10,197 nucleotides of DNA from Lysobacteraceae bacterium (GTDB lineage Bacteria > Pseudomonadota > Gammaproteobacteria > Xanthomonadales > Xanthomonadaceae). The notes below the pieces were generated by a model. The model was given only the letters and a program-made list of their open reading frames with translations, had not been told where the DNA came from and did not search any database. Where the stretch lies: NCBI GenBank assembly GCA_003505795.1, contig DNXT01000260.1, positions 1 through 10,197 of the forward strand. Reading direction: 5' to 3'. This document shows, piece after piece, positions 1 to 6,393 of this stretch (its first letter is position 1; the number at the start of each line of letters is the position of its first letter). A program made the position numbers and the translations under genes.

Positions 1-292
1 CGACCACCTTGTTCATGCGCTCCATGCTCAGCACCAGCTCGCCGTTGGCCGCCACCGCGCCGCCGGACAGGCCGGTGCGCCCGCCCGAGGGCACGATCGC
101 GACCGCATGCCGGTTGGCCCAGCGCACCACCGCCTGCACTTCCTCCACCGTCGCCGGCAGCGCGATCGCCAGCGGCGCCGGCGTCCAGCGCCGGGTCCAG
201 TCGCGCCCGTAGTGCTCCAGGTCGGCCGGATCGGTCTTCAGGCGCAGGCCGTGGACGGCCTGTTCGAGCGAGGCGATGCGTGGATCGGTCAT
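1..292 (-). CDS. FAD-linked oxidase, N-terminal part (probable D-2-hydroxyglutarate dehydrogenase)
   Basis: This is the first 97 codons of a gene that runs off the left edge, starting at the ATG whose complement is 290-292. The product opens MTDPRIASLEQAVHG and carries the FAD-binding PP-loop type motif PSGGRTGLSGGAV at residues 68-80. That motif is typical of the FAD-binding type 4 (GlcD/D-lactate dehydrogenase/D-2-hydroxyglutarate dehydrogenase) family, soluble flavoproteins that oxidise 2-hydroxyacids. It diverges from serA across about 200 bp. In Pseudomonas stutzeri a D-2-hydroxyglutarate dehydrogenase works together with SerA, which makes D-2-hydroxyglutarate by reducing 2-ketoglutarate. 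That makes the same role likely here, but it is an inference from context because the substrate-binding domain lies outside the window. No clear Shine-Dalgarno sequence precedes the ATG. Glycolate oxidase GlcD or D-lactate dehydrogenase remain alternatives. Confidence 0.85.
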   Translation of the reverse strand, partial: MTDPRIASLEQAVHGLRLKTDPADLEHYGRDWTRRWTPAPLAIALPATVEEVQAVVRWANRHAVAIVPSGGRTGLSGGAVAANGELVLSMERMNKVV

Positions 293-493
293 GCGCAAGA
301 GGCGGCTGGGCAAGGCGCCACAGCGTGCCAGCGAACGCCGCGGGCGTCCAGCGACGCCGGCGTCGCGGCGCGGCCGATCGATTCACCTGAAACGGTTGCG
401 GCGCAATGCGCGCGCGGCATGCGGCAACGCACCAGGCGGCGCCGCATCTGGCATAGTGAACGGCCCAATCTGCCGACGGCGCCGCTCCACGTC
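293..493. promoter_or_regulatory. Divergent intergenic region between the FAD oxidase and serA
   Basis: These 201 bp separate two divergent starts and must carry the promoters of both genes. The only promoter-like element I see on the plus strand is catagt at 452-457, a 4/6 match to a -10 box without a convincing -35. The stretch around 394-428 is rich in GCGC and bounded by cgttgc and gcaacg, a 6-bp inverted pair. Individual sites are not resolved, and no riboswitch fold is evident. Confidence 0.3.
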
Positions 494-1735
494 ATGTCCC
501 CGAAGAAGACCTCGTTCCCGAAGCAGGACATCCGCGTCCTGCTGCTCGAAGGCATCAGCCAGACCGCCATCGACACCTTCCGCGCCGCCGGCTACTCGCA
601 GATCGAGCTGCACGCCAAGTCGCTGCCGGAAGCGGAACTGAAGGCGCGCATCGCCGAGGCGCACATCGTCGGCATCCGCTCGCGCACCCAGCTCGGCGCC
701 GACGTGCTCGCCCACGCCAAGCGCCTGATCGCGGTGGGCTGCTTCTGCATCGGCACCAACCAGGTCGACCTGGAAGCGGCGGAGCTGGCCGGCATCCCGG
801 TGTTCAACGCGCCCTACTCCAACACCCGCAGCGTGGCCGAGCTGGTGATCGCCGAGGCGATCCTGCTGATGCGCGGCATCCCGCAGAAGAACGCCGAATG
901 CCACCGCGGCGGCTGGTCGAAGTCGGCCGCCGGCAGCCACGAGACCCGCGGCAAGACCCTGGGCATCATCGGCTACGGCCATATCGGCACCCAGGTCGGC
1001 GTGCTGGCAGAGGCGCTGGGCATGCAGGTGCTGTTCCACGACGTGGAGGCCAAGCTGTCGCTGGGCAACGCGCGCGCCGCGGCGGACCTGGACGAGCTGC
1101 TCGCGCAGGCGGACGTGGTGACCCTGCACGTGCCGGAGGTGGCCTCGACCCGCAACATGATCGGCGCCGCCCAGATCGCGCGGATGAAGCCGGGCGCGCA
1201 CCTGATCAACGCCTCGCGCGGCACCGTGGTGGACATCAACGCGCTCGACGCCGCGCTCGCCTCCGGGCATCTCGGCGGCGCCGCGGTGGACGTGTTCCCG
1301 GTCGAGCCCAAGGGCAACGGCGACGTCTTCGAGTCGCCGCTGACCGCGCACGACAACGTGATCCTGACCCCGCACGTCGGCGGCAGCACGCTCGAGGCGC
1401 AGGACAACATCGGCATCGAGGTGGCGGCCAAGCTGGTGCGCTACAGCGACAACGGCAGCACCCTGTCGGCGGTCAACTTCCCCGAGGTCACCCTGCCTGA
1501 ACACGCCGAGAGCCTGCGCCTGCTGCACATCCACCGCAACGTGCCGGGCGTGCTGTCGCAGATCAACGAACTGTTCTCGCGCCACAACGTCAACATCGAC
1601 GGCCAGTTCCTGCGCACCGATGCCAAGGTCGGCTACGTGGTCATCGACATCGGCGCCGGCGAGGAGCAGGCGACCCTGCTCAAGGACGAACTGGCGCGCA
1701 TCCCGGGCACCTTGCGTACCCGCATCCTGTACTGA
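494..1735 (+). CDS. serA: D-3-phosphoglycerate dehydrogenase SerA
   Basis: A 413-residue cytosolic enzyme catalysing the first step of serine synthesis, NAD-dependent oxidation of 3-phosphoglycerate to 3-phosphohydroxypyruvate. The length and order match E. coli SerA (410 residues): a substrate domain with the signature VGCFCIGTNQVDL at 81-93, a Rossmann NAD domain with GYGHIG at 160-165, and a C-terminal ACT domain from about 340. The catalytic residues are present as R242 (NASRG), E271 (VEP) and H294 (TPHVGG). The serine-sensing ACT residues H347, N349 and N367 correspond to E. coli H344, N346 and N364, so feedback inhibition by serine is expected. The ATG at 494 aligns with the family N-terminus, whereas longer in-frame starts would run into the divergent oxidase gene. 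The Shine-Dalgarno sequence is weak. The protein should also reduce 2-ketoglutarate, as E. coli SerA does, which fits the neighbouring oxidase. Confidence 0.97.
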   Translation: MSPKKTSFPKQDIRVLLLEGISQTAIDTFRAAGYSQIELHAKSLPEAELKARIAEAHIVGIRSRTQLGADVLAHAKRLIAVGCFCIGTNQVDLEAAELAGIPVFNAPYSNTRSVAELVIAEAILLMRGIPQKNAECHRGGWSKSAAGSHETRGKTLGIIGYGHIGTQVGVLAEALGMQVLFHDVEAKLSLGNARAAADLDELLAQADVVTLHVPEVASTRNMIGAAQIARMKPGAHLINASRGTVVDINALDAALASGHLGGAAVDVFPVEPKGNGDVFESPLTAHDNVILTPHVGGSTLEAQDNIGIEVAAKLVRYSDNGSTLSAVNFPEVTLPEHAESLRLLHIHRNVPGVLSQINELFSRHNVNIDGQFLRTDAKVGYVVIDIGAGEEQATLLKDELARIPGTLRTRILY

Positions 1736-1827
1736 GCCGGCCCTCGCCGGCCCTGCGGGCAGCTTCTCCCGCTCGCGGGAGAAGGCCGGCATCGCCGGCG
1801 TGCAACAAGCAAGGCATCAGCGATGCC
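1736..1827. terminator. Hairpin cluster after serA, possible terminator between convergent genes
   Basis: Four perfect inverted repeats lie in a row directly after the serA stop. The first is gccggc/gccggc at 1736-1741 and 1746-1751 with a 4-nt loop. The second is a 10-bp stem at 1763-1784. The third is gccggc/gccggc at 1785-1799 with loop atc. The fourth is ggcatc/gatgcc at 1813-1827. None has a T-run, so classical intrinsic termination is uncertain, but the cluster lies between convergent genes and would block or stabilise RNA ends from either side. Confidence 0.45.
1763..1784. repeat. Perfect 10-bp-stem palindrome, REP-like intergenic repeat
   Basis: The arms cttctcccgc and gcgggagaag are exact reverse complements separated by only two bases. 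From memory, closely similar hairpins are scattered in intergenic regions of xanthomonad and Lysobacter genomes. A genome-wide count is needed to confirm the family here. Confidence 0.6.
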
Positions 1828-1910
1828 GGCAGCCGAACCGGGGACATGCATCCACGTCCTGTGATGCCGTTCTTGAGGCGGCGCGCCGATGGTCCAAAGT
1901 CCGCTTGGAA

Positions 1911-1968
1911 GACTGGTTTCGGCCAAACGTGGACGCTCGGCCGCGGAGGTCAAGCCCCGAAACCAGTC
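1911..1968. repeat. 12-bp inverted repeat overlapping the amidase 3' end
   Basis: gactggtttcgg at 1911-1922 is the exact reverse complement of ccgaaaccagtc at 1957-1968. The right arm encodes part of the last codons of the amidase (TPTGFGA-stop). In the amidase transcript this would form a 12-bp stem with a 34-nt loop straddling the stop codon at 1950-1952. There is no T-tract after it. It may act as a 3' stabilising hairpin or factor-dependent terminator, or be a trace of recombination. Confidence 0.5.
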
Positions 1969-3503
1969 GGCGTCCGAAAACCGCCGAGCTCTTGCGCAAT
2001 CAGTCGGGCGACTTCGATCGTGGTCCGGTCGCCGTACTCCGGGCCGATGATCTGCAGACCGATCGGAAGTCCATCGCGCGACAATCCGCTGGGAAACGCA
2101 GTGCTCGGCAAGTAGGCGACGGTCGCAAGGCCTACCCAGAAATAGTGTTCGTAGTGCGATGTCATGGCCGTGTCGACGGCGAGCACTCGCTCAAGCTTGG
2201 GCCGGTGGTCGTGTGCGTAGGCCGTCGTTGCGGAAATCGGGCAGATCACCACATCCCAATCGTCGAAGAAGGCGCGCCACCGGAGTCGGTACTGGGTCCG
2301 CGCTTCGTCGTGATCGGACCAGCTCCGATGATCCAGGACGCGGGCGCGCGTGAGGACCGCCAACGGCGACGCGTCGTTCGCTTCGAGCGCTGCAGCCGCC
2401 CGCTGGGTACCGGCGTAGTACGCATCGGGAAGGTTGGCGAGTCCTGTCGATCCCAACAGGCTCAGGTAGGTGTTGTACGCGTCCCTGGGAGAGATGTGGG
2501 GGCGCGCCAGATCGGAGACGACCGCGCCCGCCCGGGCGAGAACGTCTCCGACTGCCTGCACGCGATCCGATATCTCGGCGGATGTGGGAACGGAATCTTC
2601 CTTCGGCCAGATCGCAACGCGCAGGCCCCGCAGGGTGCGCGCCTTCGGCGGTGGAAGCGCCAGTCTCCAGCCCGGCGACCGGAACCGGTCGGGACCCGCA
2701 ACGACCTCCAGGGCCAGTTCCAGATCTTCCCCACTTCGCGCCATTGGCCCGACGACGTTCAGATCCGGCGCGGAGACGACGCCAGGAGGACTGTGGCCGT
2801 GCGTCGGCACGATGCCATAGGTGGGCTTGTGCCCATACACACCGCAGAAGTGGGACGGATTCCGGATCGACCCGCCGATATCGGAGGCGAATTCCAGGCC
2901 GGTCAGGCCGGCCGCCAGCGCGGCGGCCGATCCGCCGGAGGATCCGCCCGGCGACCGCTCCGTGTCCCAGGGGTTGCGGGTGGTCCCGTAGATGTCGTTG
3001 TAACTCTGCCAGTCGCCGAGCCGCAGCGGGACGTTCGTCTTCCCCATGACATGGGCGCCGGCCGCCTTCAGGCGCTCGACGACCGTTGCGTCGTTCCGGG
3101 CGAGGTGGTCCCGATGCTCCGGCACGCCCCATGTCGTGGGCAACCCGGATACGTCGAAGGTTTCCTTGATCGTCATCGGGACACCGTGCAGCGGCCCCGA
3201 TCGGTGTCCCCGGGCAAGCGACGCATCGGCTAGCTTCGCCGCTTCCAGCGCCCGCTCGAAGTCCCTCACCACGACGGCATTCAACGCTTCGTCGAACCGT
3301 TCGATGCGCTCGATGTAGTACCGGGTGAGTTCGAGCGAGCTGATCTGTTTTCGCTGGATCAGCTGCGCCAGCTCGGTCGCCGACGAAAACGCCAGTTCTC
3401 CGGATGCGAGACCATTCCGCACAGATGCGGTGGAAGGGGCGCAGGATGAATCCACGGTGCCGTCCGGCGCCCCAAGAAGGTTCCGCTTGGAAGTCGGATG
3501 CAT
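1950..3503 (-). CDS. Amidase-signature-family hydrolase
   Basis: A 517-residue serine hydrolase of the amidase signature family, enzymes that hydrolyse carboxamide bonds to acid and ammonia or amine. The Ser-cisSer-Lys triad is intact as K113 (TIKETFD), S188 (SPGGSSGGS) and S212 (SDIGGSIR). The spacings of 75 and 24 residues are identical to those of fatty acid amide hydrolase. No signal peptide is obvious, so it is probably cytosolic. No gatB or gatC is nearby, so this is not the tRNA amidotransferase subunit, and the substrate cannot be deduced. I chose the ATG at 3503; an in-frame TTG at 3539 preceded by aggggc would add 12 residues. Codon use is unlike its neighbours: many codons end in A or T (the first 50 codons show this well), and spot counts of 60-base lines give about 62-65% GC against about 68-73% in serA and the permeases. 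This suggests acquisition by horizontal transfer. No co-transcribed partner is apparent. Confidence 0.92.
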   Translation of the reverse strand: MHPTSKRNLLGAPDGTVDSSCAPSTASVRNGLASGELAFSSATELAQLIQRKQISSLELTRYYIERIERFDEALNAVVVRDFERALEAAKLADASLARGHRSGPLHGVPMTIKETFDVSGLPTTWGVPEHRDHLARNDATVVERLKAAGAHVMGKTNVPLRLGDWQSYNDIYGTTRNPWDTERSPGGSSGGSAAALAAGLTGLEFASDIGGSIRNPSHFCGVYGHKPTYGIVPTHGHSPPGVVSAPDLNVVGPMARSGEDLELALEVVAGPDRFRSPGWRLALPPPKARTLRGLRVAIWPKEDSVPTSAEISDRVQAVGDVLARAGAVVSDLARPHISPRDAYNTYLSLLGSTGLANLPDAYYAGTQRAAAALEANDASPLAVLTRARVLDHRSWSDHDEARTQYRLRWRAFFDDWDVVICPISATTAYAHDHRPKLERVLAVDTAMTSHYEHYFWVGLATVAYLPSTAFPSGLSRDGLPIGLQIIGPEYGDRTTIEVARLIAQELGGFRTPTGFGA

Positions 3504-3597
3504 GATGGCCCTGTCTGTAGGTCGGCGGTTTTCGATCAAGAGGCTTCTGCCCCTGATTCTTGCGTGTCCTGCATCGCCGGAATTCTAACGGAAGCGC

Positions 3598-3630
3598 AAG
3601 TGGCCGAAACGGGTCGTAAGCGGCCAACTC
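3598..3630. repeat. Imperfect inverted repeat upstream of the amidase
   Basis: aagtggccg and cggccaactc flank a 14-nt centre, forming an imperfect hairpin with one extra base in the right arm. The core tggccgaaac (3601-3610) recurs in inverted orientation at 1916-1925, beyond the other end of the amidase, and the 15-base segments 3601-3615 and 1911-1925 match at 13 positions. The rest of the 3504-3669 gap contains no gene I can support and should hold the amidase promoter, which I could not pick out. Confidence 0.4.
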
Positions 3631-3669
3631 AAGACGCCCCCAGCCCTCCACGTCGCCGGATGGCGCCAT

Positions 3670-3945
3670 CTAAGGCAGCAGTTCGCCGCGCAAGCCTTGG
3701 CTCAACAGATAATCGTCCGCCTTCAGGTACCACTGCTCGGGCCCCGACGCGACCGCCTCCATGTACAGGCCGCTCGCGTCCTCCCTGGGCGGGCGCTGGA
3801 TGCTGACGATCGAGACGCCGTGGCCGGGACCGCTCAGCGCGAGCAGCGCCCGCATCACGGTGCGCGCGAGCTCGGCCGACGTCATCTGCTCGTCGACGGG
3901 GCGGAACGCCAGGCGGTAGGTGAAGGCGGGACCAGCGAGAGACAT
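3670..3945 (-). CDS. Small protein of unknown function, 91 residues
   Basis: I do not recognise this protein. The reading frame from the ATG at 3943-3945 to the TAG at 3670-3672 encodes a soluble-looking chain beginning MSLAGPAFTYRLAFRPVDEQ. A segment rich in Ala and Leu at about 23-38 is probably a helix, and hydrophobic stretches (GVSIVSIQ, GLYMEAVASG) look like beta strands, consistent with a compact alpha/beta fold. There is no signal peptide, membrane segment or cysteine. The frame stays open far upstream, but that extension overlaps the NUDIX gene in another frame and is a high-GC artefact. The gene follows the NUDIX gene on the same strand after 224 bp, so co-transcription is possible but not implied. 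The strongest support is G/C-biased codon use with a protein-like composition. Confidence 0.6.
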   Translation of the reverse strand: MSLAGPAFTYRLAFRPVDEQMTSAELARTVMRALLALSGPGHGVSIVSIQRPPREDASGLYMEAVASGPEQWYLKADDYLLSQGLRGELLP

Positions 3946-4169
3946 GGCAACGGGATCCGGTGGGCGCCCAAGGTTACAAAACCGCGGCGCGAGGGAACAC
4001 TTCGCCCGGTCCGGAGGACCGCCGCGGCCCGATCCAGCGAGCCGTGCGCGGCGACGCGCGGCCCGTGCCGGGTTCGGCCGCGGTGCGGACGCCGTCCTGC
4101 ATGCGGTCCGGCGCCGCCGCCACTGTCCGCTGCGGCGCACCGGCTGCCAGTCACAGGTGCCCGAGCCGG
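3946..4169. other. Intergenic gap between the small protein and the NUDIX gene
   Basis: These 224 very GC-rich bases hold no gene I can support. Two small structures are visible. A 10-bp palindrome tgggcgccca at 3961-3970 lies 15 bp upstream of the small protein's start and could be an operator. A hairpin with arms cggtcc and ggaccg at 4007-4021 has a 3-nt loop. Neither has a T-run or a recognisable partner. Confidence 0.3.
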
Positions 4170-4745
4170 TCATCCCGCAGGCCGGGCCAGCCACTTGCTC
4201 GCCATGCGCCGCAGCGACGGATCCAGCCCGGGCTCGTCCAGCAACGCGGCCACCGGCCGCCACGCCAGCGCCAGCGACTCCGTGCTGACCGCGAACGCCT
4301 CGTCCTCGCCCGCGCGCACCACGTAGCGGGCGTCGTAGTGCCAGTGCCCGGGGACGTCGCCGCGTTCCGGTATCCAGTGCCGGTCCAGGTCGAAGATGCC
4401 GTCGCCGGCCAGTTCCAGGCCGCCGAGTCCGGATTCCTCCTCGGCCTCCTTCAGCGCCACCCGCGCCAGGTCGCGGTCGCCGTCGGCATGCCCGCCCAGC
4501 TGCAGCCAGCGGCCGAGCTTGCGGTGGTGGGTCAGCAGGGTGCGCTGGCCGTCGCGGCTGACCAACCACGAGGAACCGGTGAAGTGCCCGGACAGGCGTT
4601 CGCGCACGAACGGGTCGGCCGGGTCGGCCAGCAGTTCGATGAACGCGTCGGCGACCTCGCGCTCGGCCGGCCACCGTTCGCGGTAGCCGCGCAGCTGCGC
4701 CATGAGCTCCCGATCCAGCAGCGGATGCGCCGCGTTCCTGTCCAT
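4170..4745 (-). CDS. NUDIX hydrolase
   Basis: A 191-residue cytosolic protein with a NUDIX fold, hydrolysing a nucleoside diphosphate linked to another moiety; the exact substrate is not evident. The NUDIX box spans residues 85-107 (GHADGD to EESGL). The metal-binding glutamates E100, E103 and E104 are present. The canonical first glutamate is R91 and the usual arginine of the RE pair is K99. The lead-in LGRWLQLGGHADGD and the downstream HYDARYVVRA are typical of a xanthomonad/pseudomonad NUDIX subfamily often annotated only as NUDIX hydrolase. About 60 residues precede the catalytic domain and look helical. The start is the ATG at 4743-4745; an in-frame TTG 18 bp upstream (4763) is less likely. 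A palindrome containing a -10-like box lies just upstream. The gene diverges from the first permease across 173 bp. Confidence 0.92.
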   Translation of the reverse strand: MDRNAAHPLLDRELMAQLRGYRERWPAEREVADAFIELLADPADPFVRERLSGHFTGSSWLVSRDGQRTLLTHHRKLGRWLQLGGHADGDRDLARVALKEAEEESGLGGLELAGDGIFDLDRHWIPERGDVPGHWHYDARYVVRAGEDEAFAVSTESLALAWRPVAALLDEPGLDPSLRRMASKWLARPAG

Positions 4746-4765
4746 CCCGTCCGTCGCCTGCAAAG

Positions 4766-4787
4766 CCGGGGCGCATTATCGCCCCGG
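4766..4787 (-). promoter_or_regulatory. Palindrome with a -10-like box upstream of the NUDIX gene
   Basis: Arms ccggggcg (4766-4773) and cgccccgg (4780-4787) form a perfect 8-bp inverted repeat around a 6-nt centre. Read on the minus strand, the centre and adjoining base give gataat (4775-4780), a 5/6 match to the -10 consensus. Transcription would then start roughly 20 bp before the NUDIX ATG. No good -35 is seen at the usual distance. A dyad exactly over a -10 box is where a repressor or activator could act. The rest of the 4746-4918 gap must also contain the promoter of the first permease, which I could not identify. Confidence 0.35.
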
Positions 4788-4918
4788 ATGCTGCGCCTGC
4801 GCTTGTGGCGAACCGCCGGCTTTGGCAAGGTACGTCGCTTGCGTGCCTCTTCGGGGCGCCCGCACGCCATCTGTCACGCAGCGACCTGCCGCGTACCGCA
4901 TACCTGGGGATTCACCGA

Positions 4919-6391
4919 ATGCTGAAAGCTCTGTTGAGGGTCAAACCGGTCGAGCCGGCCGGGCATGTCGACGCCGGCGAACCGTTCGAAGGCAGCCTGG
5001 AAGGCGAAGCCACGCTGAAAAGGACCCTCACCGCCAAGCATCTGGTCATGCTCGGCATCGGCGCGGTGATCGGCGCGGGCATCTTCGTGCTCACCGGGCA
5101 GGCCGCGGCCAACCACGCCGGCCCCGCGGTGATGCTGTCGTTCGTGTTCGCCGGCGTCGCCTGCGCCTTCGCCGGCCTGTGCTATGCCGAGTTCGCGGCG
5201 ATGATGCCGGTCTCCGGCAGCGCCTATTCCTACTCGTACACCACCCTCGGCGAAGGCGTGGCCTGGTTCATCGGCTGGTGCCTGGTGCTGGAGTACCTGT
5301 TCGCCGGCTCCTCGGTCGCGGTCGGCTGGTCGGCCTACCTGATCAGCTTCCTCACCGGCACCCTCGGGCTGCCGTTCCCGGCCGAGCTGGCGAACGCGCC
5401 GCTGGCCTGGACCGGGCATGCCTTCGTCGCCTCCGGCGGGATCGTCAACCTGCCGGCGGTGCTGATCGTCGCCGCGGTCAGCGGCCTGTGCTACGTCGGC
5501 GTCACCCAGTCGGCGTTCGCCAACGCGATCGTCGTGGCGATCAAGATCGCGGTGATCTGCCTGTTCGTCGGCTTCGGCGTGGCCTACATCAACCCGGAGA
5601 ACTGGCACCCGTTCATCCCCGAGAACACCGCGCCGGGCGTGTTCGGCTGGAGCGGCGTGTTCCGCGCCGCCTCGATCGTGTTCTTCTCCTACATCGGCTT
5701 CGATGCGGTCTCCACCTCCGCCGGCGAGACCAAGGACCCGCAGAGGAACATGCCGATCGGCATCCTCGTCTCGCTGGCGATCTGCACGGTGATCTACATC
5801 ATCGTCTGCGCGGTGCTGACCGGGCTGATGCCCTACACCCAGCTGGGCACCGCCAAGCCGGTGGCCACCGCGCTGGAGGCACACCCGCAGCTGGCCTGGC
5901 TGAAGACCGCGGTCGAGATCGGCGCGATCGCCGGCCTGTCCTCGGTGGTGCTGGTGATGCTGATGGCGCAGCCGCGCATCTTCTACACCATGTCCCGCGA
6001 CGGCCTGCTGCCGCGCCTGTTCGGCAAGGTCCACCCGAAGTTCCATACGCCCTACGTCGGCACCATCTTCGTCGGCGTGGTCGCCGCGCTGCTGGCCGGC
6101 CTGATCCCGCTGAACGTGCTCGGCGAGCTGGTGTCGATGGGCACCCTACTCGCCTTCGCCACCGTCTGCGTCGGCGTGATGGTGCTGCGCTTCACCCGGC
6201 CGGAACTGCCGCGCCCGTTCCGGGTGCCGCTGGCGATGCTGATCTGCCCGCTCGGCGCGCTGGCCTGCCTGTTCCTGTTCCTGCAGGCGTTCCAGGAGCA
6301 CTGGAAGGTGTTCGTCGGCTGGACCGTGATCGGCCTGTTCATCTATTTCGGCTACGGCATCCGCAACAGCCGGCTCGCCCGGCAGGGGTAA
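4919..6391 (+). CDS. APC-superfamily amino acid permease (first of a tandem pair)
   Basis: A 490-residue inner-membrane transporter of the amino acid-polyamine-organocation superfamily, resembling the cationic amino acid transporter (CAT/YfnA-like) branch, probably a proton-coupled importer. A soluble N-terminal stretch of about 40 residues precedes roughly 12 predicted membrane helices. TM1 holds GIGAVIGAGIFVLTG (46-60), the unwound segment that binds the substrate backbone in this fold. Further family marks are YAEFAAMMPVSGSAYSY (89-105), VFFSYIGFDAVST (254-266) with DPQRNMPIGI after it (273-282), and QPRIFYTMSRDGLLP (351-365). The start is the ATG at 4919; an in-frame GTG at 4805 would add a poorly conserved 38 residues. 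The upstream region tacctgggga gives only a weak ribosome site. It is close in sequence to the next gene, so the pair arose by duplication. The substrate is not predictable from these motifs; the nearby mtn genes make methionine or a related compound a hypothesis only. Confidence 0.95.
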   Translation: MLKALLRVKPVEPAGHVDAGEPFEGSLEGEATLKRTLTAKHLVMLGIGAVIGAGIFVLTGQAAANHAGPAVMLSFVFAGVACAFAGLCYAEFAAMMPVSGSAYSYSYTTLGEGVAWFIGWCLVLEYLFAGSSVAVGWSAYLISFLTGTLGLPFPAELANAPLAWTGHAFVASGGIVNLPAVLIVAAVSGLCYVGVTQSAFANAIVVAIKIAVICLFVGFGVAYINPENWHPFIPENTAPGVFGWSGVFRAASIVFFSYIGFDAVSTSAGETKDPQRNMPIGILVSLAICTVIYIIVCAVLTGLMPYTQLGTAKPVATALEAHPQLAWLKTAVEIGAIAGLSSVVLVMLMAQPRIFYTMSRDGLLPRLFGKVHPKFHTPYVGTIFVGVVAALLAGLIPLNVLGELVSMGTLLAFATVCVGVMVLRFTRPELPRPFRVPLAMLICPLGALACLFLFLQAFQEHWKVFVGWTVIGLFIYFGYGIRNSRLARQG

Positions 6392-6393
6392 CC

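Noticed and set aside
383..1792. Long antisense frame opposite serA
   Set aside because: Its composition is dominated by Arg, Gly, Val, Asp and His, with no family motif, whereas serA on the other strand is certain.
1950..3503. GatA subunit of the tRNA-dependent amidotransferase
   Set aside because: There is no gatB or gatC beside it, and the gene is isolated and compositionally atypical. The signature triad is common to all amidases of the family.
1911..3630. Insertion sequence
   Set aside because: No transposase is present and no target-site duplication could be recognised. The inverted segments are short and imperfect, so only a looser cassette hypothesis is kept.
3670..4776. A 368-codon extension of the small protein through the NUDIX region
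   Set aside because: The upstream part overlaps the NUDIX gene in another frame with low-complexity Arg/Ala content. Only the part from the ATG at 3945 looks like protein.
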